DNA of 30,786 nt, taken from an uncultured Lachnospiraceae bacterium (GTDB taxonomy: Bacteria > Bacillota > Clostridia > Lachnospirales > Lachnospiraceae). The DNA lies in NCBI GenBank assembly GCA_910588775.1, contig CAJURH010000003.1:106346-137131 (forward strand), in the 5' to 3' direction. The notes beneath the pieces were generated by a model. It ran no database searches. It was not told the DNA's origin and worked only from the letters and a program-made list of their open reading frames with translations. The position numbers were made by a program, and so were the translations under genes. This document shows positions 23,866-30,698 of the stretch, piece after piece (the first letter of the stretch is position 1; every line of letters begins with the position of its first letter).

Positions 23866-23893
23866 ATTATATCAGATTTTACTATATTTTCAA
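23866..23893 (-). promoter_or_regulatory. Promoter of the cheX-cheY-like pair
   Basis: On the minus strand TTGAAA (23888-23893) and TATAAT (23866-23871) are 16 bases apart, about 45 bases before the GTG start. The opposite strand carries a TATAAT at 23894-23899 that could serve the thioredoxin gene. Confidence 0.65.
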
Positions 23894-23987
23894 TATAATT
23901 TACTAAAATCAGCGGGCAAGATGTATGGTTTGCAATAAAGGAGCGCATACTAAAGAATGTTTTCAACTGTATAAAGGAGGCGCGGAA

Positions 23988-24293
23988 TTGGAAATAGTAA
24001 AAGTGGACGAAAATAATTTTAATGAAAAGGTGCTTCAGGCAAAAGCCCCCATACTGGTGGATTTCTATGCGGATTGGTGCAGTCATTGCCGGACGATTTC
24101 GCCGGTGTTGGACGAATTGTCAAGTGAGGGCCAAGTCAGGGTGGCGAAAGTGGATGTGGACCAAAGCCCCGGGCTGGCGCAGAAGTATAAGATTATGGCA
24201 ATTCCAGCGTTGCTGTTGTTCGAGAATGGGGAAGTGGCCGATAAGAGAACGGGCGGGGTGTCCAAGCAGGAGATTCTGGGAATGGTGAAATAG
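23988..24293 (+). CDS. Thioredoxin with a WCSHC active site
   Basis: The 101-residue protein has a complete thioredoxin fold: ILVDFYADWCSHCRTISP with the redox pair C29/C32, VRVAKVDVDQ and the cis-proline in IMAIPALLLF. The dipeptide between the cysteines is S-H instead of the usual G-P, which normally makes a thioredoxin-fold protein more oxidising, as H does in DsbA (CPHC). The start is TTG 23988 with AAGGAGG 7 bases upstream; the longer frame from 23925 adds residues that do not belong to the fold. It is a single gene followed by a strong hairpin. No thioredoxin reductase is adjacent. Confidence 0.92.
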   Translation: MEIVKVDENNFNEKVLQAKAPILVDFYADWCSHCRTISPVLDELSSEGQVRVAKVDVDQSPGLAQKYKIMAIPALLLFENGEVADKRTGGVSKQEILGMVK

Positions 24294-24299
24294 GAAGCG

Positions 24300-24323
24300 C
24301 GGGGGATGTGTCTGCATCCCCCG
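24300..24323 (+). terminator. Terminator after the thioredoxin gene
   Basis: A 9-bp perfect stem, CGGGGGATG (24300-24308) with CATCCCCCG (24315-24323), has a 6-base loop and is followed by GTTTGCGTTTG. The T-tract is interrupted. Confidence 0.7.
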
Positions 24324-24404
24324 GTTTGCGTTTGTGATAAATTTTTGTTGAAAAGTTTTTTTGTAAATTAAGTAAATAATCAATGGAATATGGAGTGAAC
24401 AACA

Positions 24405-24461
24405 ATGGCAGAAAACAGGCGTTACGATCGGGAATACAAAGCGCAAGCTCCTCGCCATTAA
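24405..24461 (+). pseudogene. N-terminal stub of an IS3-type transposase OrfA
   Basis: GGAGTGA precedes an ATG and 18 codons reading M-A-E-N-R-R-Y-D-R-E-Y-K-A-Q-A, then P-R-H-stop. The first 15 residues match the start of HTH_Tnp_1 (IS3/IS911 OrfA) proteins as I know them; the remainder of the gene is gone. The break is at about 24450 and marks the edge of the inserted or deleted segment that leads to the ABC module. The call is from a short match. Confidence 0.5.
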
Positions 24462-24480
24462 GATAAAAGACAGCCAATTA

Positions 24481-24494
24481 AAGGCAAACGCCTT
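24481..24494 (-). terminator. Possible weak terminator after the ABC permease gene
   Basis: AAGGC (24481-24485) and GCCTT (24490-24494) form a small hairpin that on the minus strand continues into TTAATT. It is short and uncertain. A longer imperfect stem (GCAAAGCCT with AGGCTTGC) lies nearby at about 24500-24533. Confidence 0.35.
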
Positions 24495-24555
24495 ATTACT
24501 GCAAAGCCTAGCATGTCAGCAGGCAAGGCTTGCGTGAAAGACATCGGCGGATCTG

Positions 24556-26745
24556 CTAAACCAACGCGTCGTTTCGTAATGTTTCATTTAAGTCACACTG
24601 CAAAAGACGCTTTCCTCCAATGTAATAGGCAAGGGCGACAAACAATACAATCGCAGCCGCAAATATCAAAATAGGCAGAAACGGGGCTTCCGACCAGAAT
24701 GCCATCGGGTCTAAATAGCTTGCTGTTACGGCAAATTGCACAAACAGCACAGTAAGAGGCAATGTAATCAAAAGAGGTTTCCCTGCTATCACGAACGCTT
24801 CGATACAGAACATTTTCCTCATTTCCTGCGGCGTCAAACCAATAGACATGTATTGGGCGAATTCCCGCTTTCTATGGCGGAGAAATCCTAACGTATTTGA
24901 AAACACATTGGCAATTCCGATAATGGCAAGCAGTATGCAGAAAGCTCCCAAAATCATTACCATGCCTTGTATTAAACTGTCATTAGACAATCTTTCCTGC
25001 ACTCGGTTTTCGCTTTCAATTTCATATTGCCTCGATACAAGCCGCACGATTTCCTGCTCCAGACTGTTTAAATCTGTAAGGCTTGCATTTCCGCTTGAAA
25101 GAGTGCGGATATAGCTGTCATCATCAGCCTCCCCGATCTGCTTTAATGTGTCCCTCCACATCGTAAGCGAAACAAAGTGCACAAGGGAATAATCCTTATA
25201 TTCTTCCCTCAGTTTTGGGACTGTCTGTGTATAAGACAAGACAGGGATTTCTACAGTTTTGTCGTTTTTATAAAGGGTTGTCGTGTGGCGCTCCTCCCGC
25301 ACAAAAGGGACGTATTTTTTATAGCGGAAATTGCTGTTTATACTATCCCAAATCTGATTTAATACGATTGCGCCATCAAGACTTGGCGCAATTCCAATCT
25401 GTGAACAGAAGTTTAAAAAGCTTGTGTCATCTAAAATAACAATTGGCGCAGATACTTGAAACTGTCCATCCGCCTTCGGCGTTCCCGCAACCGGCGCAAG
25501 CCCGCCAAGGGATGACAGCTCATCGCTCTGTAATCCTTCTGGCAGGAACGTCATTGCTTCCGCTTTTTGATATACCGTGGCATCTTTTATCCTGGAAATT
25601 TCCTGCAATTCATCTGTTAAGCCGAAGTCTGATATTCCTGTATCTTTTAAGGTTATCATGATATCCCACGCATGCTGATACCGTTCAAAGTAAGTGTATC
25701 TGGTACTGATATCGGCAAGGGTAGTAAAGCAAATCATGATAGAAAAACCCAGAAAAGACAACAATAATGAAACGAAAGATATCCTTAGGGATTTTTTTTG
25801 GGCTTTTAATGTGTTTCCTGCAAGTTCCCCTTTTATGCCAAAAAAATAAGATAAAATCCGGGAGTGTTTGGTTTTCTTTAACAATAAACCACTTGTATTT
25901 CTGATTGCTTCAAGCGGCGTCATTCTGCTCAATTTTCTTGCGGGTATCCATGCAGAAAAAATTACGGTTAAGAATGAAATTAAAACAGTGGCCGCAAATA
26001 TGGACGGATGATACTGAAAAGCAGCTTCGTGGCGGCCAGGTACATCCGCGGCAAAAAGATTGACTGCTTTTATTACGCAAAAGCTTATTAGAATTCCCAA
26101 CATACTGCCAAGCAGCATTGGCGATATGCTTAAAACCATCGCTTCCTGCAGAAGACAGGTTCTTATTTGCCGTGGCGTAGCCCCGATACTTGAAAATATG
26201 CCAAATTGATGGATTCTGGCATTCATAGATAATTCAAAGGAGCCTCGAATAATTAAGATTAACGACACTGCCACGATAATCAGTATCACCGCATACAATG
26301 CTAAAAGCATCGGTGGCGCCTCATCCTCTGGGTTGTGTATAAAATAGCGGGATAGGAGCAATGAGTTGTATTGGATGGAATCTTTATTTAGTCCAAGCTG
26401 TGCGGCTATTAATGGCATATCACGATATATAGTCCTGGTATTCTTAAAATAAACATCAACCACTGTTCCTTCTCTTTTAGATAACTCCTCGTTGACGACG
26501 GCTTTTTCTACATTCGCGAATTGACGCACTATAGACAAATCCTCTGAACCGAATGTTCCACAAACAATGCGTCCCTGCCAGTCGCCTTTCTCCAACATAA
26601 TTTGTTCAACATCATATGCCCAAAAATTGTAGGCTATGCTGCAAACACAAGACAAAAACATTGTGGCAACCAGAGCGGCCGTCATGATTGATATGCTGGA
26701 TGCACGGTTATTTTTAATATAGCTTTTGGAGTAGTCCTTCCACAT
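24556..26745 (-). CDS. FtsX-type ABC transporter permease
   Basis: The 729-residue membrane protein has an N-terminal helix (about 17-42), an extracytoplasmic section, three helices (about 148-290) with the FtsX cytoplasmic segment GIFSSIGATPRQIR, a second half starting near 320, a large outside domain of roughly 230 residues, and three final helices with EFAQYMSIGLTPQEMR. Two FtsX repeats and a big external domain are typical of permeases that detoxify or signal antimicrobial peptides. The start at 26745 follows GGAGGTGA, which overlaps the ATPase stop. It pairs with the ATPase and two-component system upstream. Bacitracin, lantibiotic or other peptide targets cannot be told from sequence. 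Confidence 0.87.
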   Translation of the reverse strand: MWKDYSKSYIKNNRASSISIMTAALVATMFLSCVCSIAYNFWAYDVEQIMLEKGDWQGRIVCGTFGSEDLSIVRQFANVEKAVVNEELSKREGTVVDVYFKNTRTIYRDMPLIAAQLGLNKDSIQYNSLLLSRYFIHNPEDEAPPMLLALYAVILIIVAVSLILIIRGSFELSMNARIHQFGIFSSIGATPRQIRTCLLQEAMVLSISPMLLGSMLGILISFCVIKAVNLFAADVPGRHEAAFQYHPSIFAATVLISFLTVIFSAWIPARKLSRMTPLEAIRNTSGLLLKKTKHSRILSYFFGIKGELAGNTLKAQKKSLRISFVSLLLSFLGFSIMICFTTLADISTRYTYFERYQHAWDIMITLKDTGISDFGLTDELQEISRIKDATVYQKAEAMTFLPEGLQSDELSSLGGLAPVAGTPKADGQFQVSAPIVILDDTSFLNFCSQIGIAPSLDGAIVLNQIWDSINSNFRYKKYVPFVREERHTTTLYKNDKTVEIPVLSYTQTVPKLREEYKDYSLVHFVSLTMWRDTLKQIGEADDDSYIRTLSSGNASLTDLNSLEQEIVRLVSRQYEIESENRVQERLSNDSLIQGMVMILGAFCILLAIIGIANVFSNTLGFLRHRKREFAQYMSIGLTPQEMRKMFCIEAFVIAGKPLLITLPLTVLFVQFAVTASYLDPMAFWSEAPFLPILIFAAAIVLFVALAYYIGGKRLLQCDLNETLRNDALV

Positions 26746-26750
26746 GCTGC

Positions 26751-27536
26751 TCACCTCCGCTTCTCCACAGGGACGCCTCCATACCCTCTGGGGCACGCGT
26801 GCCTTTTGGCGGTATCCATGAAATACCCTTTGGGCATACCTTCATGCCTTTCGGCAGTATTATGGGAATGGTCGCTGACAATTTGTCCGTCTTCGATGGT
26901 CACAATTCGGTCGGCTTCCAATGCGATTTTTTCATCATGGGTAATGAGAAGTATCGTCTGTTTTAAATTTCGGTTTGACAGTTTTAGGAGGTCAATAATT
27001 TCCTTTGAATTTTTCTGGTCAAGATTTCCTGTCGGTTCGTCAGCGAAAAGAATGGCAGGGCGGTAAATCAAAGACCTTGCGATTGCGACCCGTTGCTGCT
27101 GTCCTCCCGATAACTGGCTTGGCAGGCTTTCCAGCTTATCCGCTATTCCCAATGTCTTTACAATCGTTTTAAAGTATTCTGTATCTGGCTTTCTCTTGTC
27201 AAGAAGCATAGGCATAAGGATATTTTTTTCCACTGTCAGAGTTGGAATCAGGTTATAGAATTGATAAACCAAGCCAACCTTCCTTCTTCTGAAGATTGCG
27301 GAATCCGTAGCGTTTAGTTTGCTGATGTCAACGCCGTCCACTGTTACAGCGCCGCATGTAGGCTTATCAACGCTGCCCAGAATATGCAGAAGCGTTGATT
27401 TTCCCGATCCAGACGCTCCAATAACTGCAACAAAATTGCCTTTTTCAATAGACAGATTGATTCCATTTAAAGCGGTAACTTGATTCTTGCCTTTTCCAAA
27501 TACTTTTTCGATACCGTTGCATCTTAGTATTTCCAT
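26751..27536 (-). CDS. ABC ATPase (LolD/MacB class) with a repeat-derived C-terminal tail
   Basis: The 261-residue ATPase shows Walker A GASGSGKST (40-48), Q-loop Q92, signature LSGGQQQR (142-149), Walker B ILFADEP (162-168) and H-loop H200. It drives the FtsX-type permease encoded 5 bases downstream. A typical member ends near residue 225. Here about 36 residues follow, containing two imperfect copies of a T-A-x-R-H-x-x-P-x-G-Y pattern, encoded by DNA rich in small hairpins such as GCC-GAAA-GGC. The catalytic core looks intact, so the tail probably is tolerated rather than destructive. The start is ATG 27536 with AGGAGGA about 10 bases upstream. Confidence 0.93.
   Translation of the reverse strand: MEILRCNGIEKVFGKGKNQVTALNGINLSIEKGNFVAVIGASGSGKSTLLHILGSVDKPTCGAVTVDGVDISKLNATDSAIFRRRKVGLVYQFYNLIPTLTVEKNILMPMLLDKRKPDTEYFKTIVKTLGIADKLESLPSQLSGGQQQRVAIARSLIYRPAILFADEPTGNLDQKNSKEIIDLLKLSNRNLKQTILLITHDEKIALEADRIVTIEDGQIVSDHSHNTAERHEGMPKGYFMDTAKRHACPRGYGGVPVEKRR
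26782..26866 (-). repeat. Two tandem imperfect units of a hairpin-rich element inside a coding region
   Basis: Units at about 26782-26823 and 26824-26866 align over roughly 40 bases. On the coding strand each reads AC(C/T)GCC, (A/G)AAAGGCA, a variable spot, TGCCC, then A(A/G)AGGGTAT. Each unit can form GCC/GGC and CCC/GGG mini-hairpins. It encodes the extra C-terminal tail of the ATPase. The translated frame remains open throughout. Confidence 0.65.
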
Positions 27537-27618
27537 GTTGACAAATCCTCCTATTTGTTATTCTCTATACCTTAAGATAAATCTCTTTCGATTGTGTGAA
27601 ATTTATCAAACTGTATTT

Positions 27619-27650
27619 ATTATAACAAATGAAAGTGACATTTCAGTGAC
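27619..27650 (-). promoter_or_regulatory. Promoter and probable response-regulator site of the ABC genes
   Basis: On the minus strand a perfect TATAAT (27619-27624) has no good -35. The -35 position is occupied by two adjacent 11-bp direct repeats, GTCACTGAAAT (27640-27650) and GTCACTTTCAT (27629-27639). One-turn spaced repeats next to -10 are typical of OmpR-family activator sites. The cognate regulator is encoded upstream at 28965-29633. Confidence 0.65.
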
Positions 27651-27693
27651 TGCGCCCGAGAGCATTCCATGTTTTCTGTGCATCACACGATTT

Positions 27694-28968
27694 TTAAGAG
27701 GTATAGAAACGAATCTCAAAACAAGCCCCGCCATTTGGAAGATTGAACGCACGGATGATTCCGTTCTGCATTTCTATGATTGCTTTTGAAAGCGAAAGGC
27801 CGATTCCAATTCCAGTATATTTTGCTTTTTCCCCACGGTAGAATCGCTCAAACAAATAGGGCAAATCCTCTTTTGCAAATCCCTCTCCCTCGTCCCATAT
27901 GCGTATCTGCACATAGAGTGGATTTTTTTCATAAGAGCAATGAACGGTAGTGTCTTTTTTTGCCGCTTCCATGCAGTTTTTCATCAAATTCATGAATGCT
28001 TCCATGGTCCAGTCTAGGTCGGCAAAGATATCTATTTCGCCCATTTCTGGAACGTCAATTAGAACGCTCTTCTGCGTGAACAATTCATATAAATTGTCCG
28101 ATGCCAAGGAAAGGATTGTATAAACATCTGTCGGTTTCCTGTTAAGCGCAAGTGTTCCTGCATCAATGCGTGACAATAACAATAGCGCTTCTTCTAAATG
28201 CATGAGCCTGTTTATCTGCCGTTCTATATCCTTCATATTGGCGTGCATTTTACAAGCAATAGAGGAATTTCCTCTGACCGCCTGTTTTGTGGCATAGAGG
28301 TATGCCCCTGCGACATGCTTTTGCGGCGTTTCCACGGCATGGGTATCTCCCAGATGTTCTTTCGCCATCTGGATAGTTAAGGAAATAGACGTAATCGGTG
28401 TTTTAAGCTGGTGGGCAATGTTAGAAAGATTTTCCGCGAAATTGTCTCGTGCTGTCAGCGCTTCTTCCCTTGTCTGGTAAAGCATCGTTACCGTCTTATA
28501 TATTTCATCCTGCAGTTTTGAAAATTCATCATCGGAAGACGGGAAAAGCAATCCCTGACCGCCTGTATTTATTTTTTCCAAATATTCCGTCAATGCTTGA
28601 ATGCGGACGGCCGATTTCCTATGCCAATACCAGAAAGAGAGAAGGAATAGCGCGCCGCCTGCAAAAAATCCTAAAATGGCAATCCAGAGAAGTAAGGGAG
28701 AAACAATAGCAAGATTTGACGGCTCATATCCAAAAGCCGTTAAAATATTTTCATCTGATTTATAAAAATCTTGTGTTTTCAATAAGTCAAAAATATTTTG
28801 TCTGGAATCTGGATATTTCTGAATCACTTTTTCGCAAAATCCTCCCAATATTCGAAAACATGCATGGCGGCAATACAAAGTAAGAAAGAATGTAATTATG
28901 GAAGCTACAATCAGACTGACCGACAGCGCAAATAGAACAGTCATTTTTATATTTGAATTTTTGCTCAT
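27694..28968 (-). CDS. Sensor histidine kinase with an in-frame insertion in the DHp domain
   Basis: The 424-residue kinase has two membrane helices (about 10-32 and 92-113) enclosing a short outside loop. Its H-box NIAHQLKTP has the phospho-acceptor H186, the N-box is at 327-333, and G1/G2 are DEGEGF and GIGIGLSLS. The helix following H186 is normally linked to the second DHp helix (ERQINRLMHLEEALLLLSRIDAG) by about ten residues. Here roughly 36 extra residues (about 208-243) intervene, including P-Q-K-H-V-A-G-A-Y. The ATPase motifs are intact, so activity may persist. The gene overlaps the response regulator by four bases (ATGA). The gap of 157 bases to the ATPase contains a separate promoter. 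Confidence 0.92.
   Translation of the reverse strand: MSKNSNIKMTVLFALSVSLIVASIITFFLTLYCRHACFRILGGFCEKVIQKYPDSRQNIFDLLKTQDFYKSDENILTAFGYEPSNLAIVSPLLLWIAILGFFAGGALFLLSFWYWHRKSAVRIQALTEYLEKINTGGQGLLFPSSDDEFSKLQDEIYKTVTMLYQTREEALTARDNFAENLSNIAHQLKTPITSISLTIQMAKEHLGDTHAVETPQKHVAGAYLYATKQAVRGNSSIACKMHANMKDIERQINRLMHLEEALLLLSRIDAGTLALNRKPTDVYTILSLASDNLYELFTQKSVLIDVPEMGEIDIFADLDWTMEAFMNLMKNCMEAAKKDTTVHCSYEKNPLYVQIRIWDEGEGFAKEDLPYLFERFYRGEKAKYTGIGIGLSLSKAIIEMQNGIIRAFNLPNGGACFEIRFYTS
28240..28347 (-). repeat. Hairpin-rich insertion within the histidine kinase gene
   Basis: This segment of about 108 bases (36 codons) has perfect mini-palindromes: GAGGAA-A-TTCCTC, and GGCATA with TATGCC around a CCTC loop. 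Parts of it (GCCGCAAAAGCATG, GGGGCATACC) resemble the repeat units in the ATPase tail at 26782-26866. Boundaries are estimated from where typical kinases of this class would continue. Confidence 0.55.
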
Positions 28969-29633
28969 ATTCCATCCTCTATACGGTAGCCGAAGCTTCT
29001 TATTGTTTTTAAGCAGGACGGATGATGAAGTTTTTTTCTAAGTCTTTTCATTGTCACGGTCAACGTATTATCATTGACGTAATTCCCATTATTGTCCCAG
29101 ATTTGATTAAGCAGCCGTTCTCTTGTGACGGTTTTCCCCTTATTTTCCATTAGAAGCTGCAAAAGCTGATATTCTGCCTGGCTGACAGTAATTTCTTCTT
29201 CACCGCAAAATACTGCCGTTTTGTTTTTATCAATTTTTATAGATCCACAGGAAAGATATTGGCTCTGCACATTTCCTGCCCTGCGCAGCAGTGCGTGGAT
29301 GCGCGAATGCAGAACCTCTAGTTCAAAGGGTTTTGTCACATAATCATCCGCACCATTTTCAAAGCCAGAAATAATATCACGGGTATCATCCCGGACTGTC
29401 AGAAAAATAATCGGCAGTTCCTTCCATTTTGAGCGTATCCATCTGCAAAAGCCGTTACCCTCGCCGTCTGGCATATTCCAGTCAATCAATGCAATATTTG
29501 GAATATGGTGTTCCAATGCTGTCTTTCCACTTTCCAACGTCCCGAATATAGAAACCGCATACCCTTTCCGGCTCAGATATTCCTTTACAAGCATTGCGGT
29601 ATTTTCATCATCTTCAATATAATAGATTTCCAT
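28965..29633 (-). CDS. OmpR-family response regulator
   Basis: The 222-residue protein has a receiver domain (1-118) with D8-D9, phospho-acceptor D51 in ALIDWNMPDG, T79 and K101, then a winged-helix Trans_reg_C domain (about 125-220) with YQLLQLLMENKGKTVTRERL and the recognition region VNDNTLTVTMKRLRKKL. This layout is typical of BceR/VirR-type regulators in peptide-sensing modules. GGGAGGCG precedes the ATG at 29633; a frame back to 29708 adds unlikely residues. It overlaps the kinase by ATGA. It likely activates the ABC genes through the direct repeats at 27629-27650. Confidence 0.94.
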   Translation of the reverse strand: MEIYYIEDDENTAMLVKEYLSRKGYAVSIFGTLESGKTALEHHIPNIALIDWNMPDGEGNGFCRWIRSKWKELPIIFLTVRDDTRDIISGFENGADDYVTKPFELEVLHSRIHALLRRAGNVQSQYLSCGSIKIDKNKTAVFCGEEEITVSQAEYQLLQLLMENKGKTVTRERLLNQIWDNNGNYVNDNTLTVTMKRLRKKLHHPSCLKTIRSFGYRIEDGI

Positions 29634-30171
29634 TGTTTTTCGCCTCCCTGTGATTTTTCCGACACATATCCGCTGACTTTTCTGTGTTCCGTGGCATAAG
29701 CTATACACGGGTTAAATGGATTACTCTCCCAATGCGCTTTGCCTTGTTTCCCTGCACTGTCATATAGTCGAACATAAGATACTTCCCAATATCAATAAAA
29801 CGTATTCTTAATTATAGTTGGTCAAACGAACTAAATCAAGCTTATGCTTGTACCCTGCCGTTTCCTGTTGCTTATGTGTAAATGATTTGCTGATCTGCAA
29901 TCTTTATGGCATACGCTATGAGATTGTTTATGCTTCCTGTCCACTCTAAGGCGTTTTCTTTGTGGGAAAATATGAAGAAACTTGTGCTACTATAGCGCCT
30001 GAGAGTTTTTACCCGATCTAATTTAAGGAAGGAGCAAATGTATATAAATAGATATGGACTTTATAGATAAGGATGTAAACAGGCGCATTAATATAAACTA
30101 AACCAATGCATGGTTTTCTTCAAAATGTGTTTGTATGTATAGGTAGTGAATATTCCTATCTGATGTGTTTT
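29634..30171. other. Long gap without an intact gene
   Basis: No intact gene was found in 538 bases. A strong AAGGAAGGAG at about 30025-30034 precedes ATG 30038 and only ten codons (MYINRYGLYR, then TAA). On the minus strand a short open stretch (29709 to about 29815) reads FIDIGKYLMFDYM and VQGNKAKRIGR before a stop; it looks protein-like but I cannot place it. No clear promoter for the response regulator was seen. Confidence 0.6.
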
Positions 30172-30351
30172 TCAAGATTGCTTGAATGGGTAGGACTCTT
30201 CCTTGCGCTCCAAGACTGCCCGAATCATGGAAACGGCGATTTCCTGCTGGCGGGGCGATGTGCTCTCCCACAGTTTCGAGAGCCTGTCCGCCTTGAATCC
30301 CCGATCTTTCCTCACCATGTTGATACGTCTTCCCAATCCTTTTCCTTCCAT
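30172..30351 (-). pseudogene. XRE-family regulator remnant with internal deletion
   Basis: The 59-codon frame begins M-E-G-K-G-L-G-R-R-I-N-M-V-R-K-D-R-G-F, which fits the first two helices of an XRE HTH domain. After A-D-R-L-S it jumps to KLWESTSPRQQEIAVSMIRAVLE, which fits the extreme C-terminal helices of such regulators. The recognition helix and the whole middle are missing, so this is best read as a deletion fusion. GGTGG lies 6 bases before the ATG, so a tiny product could still be made. The reading is from recollected family patterns. Confidence 0.5.
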
Positions 30352-30475
30352 AATGTCCACCCATTTCATAAGCTATTAGCATTTATTTTGTTAATTTTTA
30401 GCCACAAACTTTTTGATTTACTGAACGGCAGCGAAGGGATGGGGGTGCCGACCTGAGCGCAGACGAGAGGAATAG

Positions 30476-30571
30476 GCTGGATTTTCCGCCGGGAATAAAA
30501 TCACTGTGAAATGCCAGCAGGGGCAGCTTATCATTACGAAGGATGAGACACGGGCAGATTCAGGAGAATAA
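30476..30571 (+). pseudogene. SymE-like toxin remnant
   Basis: A 31-codon open stretch reads A-G-F-S-A-G-N-K-I-T-V-K-C, then QQGQLIITKDETRAD and a stop. This is the G-F-x-x-G-x-K-I-T-V-x-x-x-x-G-x-L-I-I-T core of SymE-family (AbrB-like fold) proteins. An in-frame TAG at 30473-30475 immediately precedes it and no N terminus is found, so only a fragment remains. The gap 30370-30698 otherwise holds only the promoter region of the last gene. Confidence 0.5.
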
Positions 30572-30598
30572 TGTCTCTTACGACTAAATGAATTTTTT

Positions 30599-30637
30599 GG
30601 AAAGTATATTTCCTTTGGAAAGTCATTGCAGTATAAT
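30599..30637 (+). promoter_or_regulatory. Promoter with nested inverted repeats for the DUF3795 gene
   Basis: TATAAT at 30632-30637 lies behind a weak -35 zone. Three alternating half-sites, GGAAA (30599-30603), TTTCC (30609-30613) and GGAAA (30617-30621), overlap the -35 position and could be a repressor or activator operator. Confidence 0.5.
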
Positions 30638-30698
30638 GAAGCTGGTAACAAATAGGAATTGTGAGAGAAGCAATATAAAAGCTAAGGAGAAAAATCAG

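Noticed and set aside
30098..30382. 94-codon minus-strand frame
   Set aside because: It overlaps the XRE remnant in another frame, has low-complexity content and no good ribosome site; the other frame has recognisable motifs.
30418..30651. 77-codon minus-strand frame
   Set aside because: It is antisense to the SymE-like fragment and the DUF3795 promoter.
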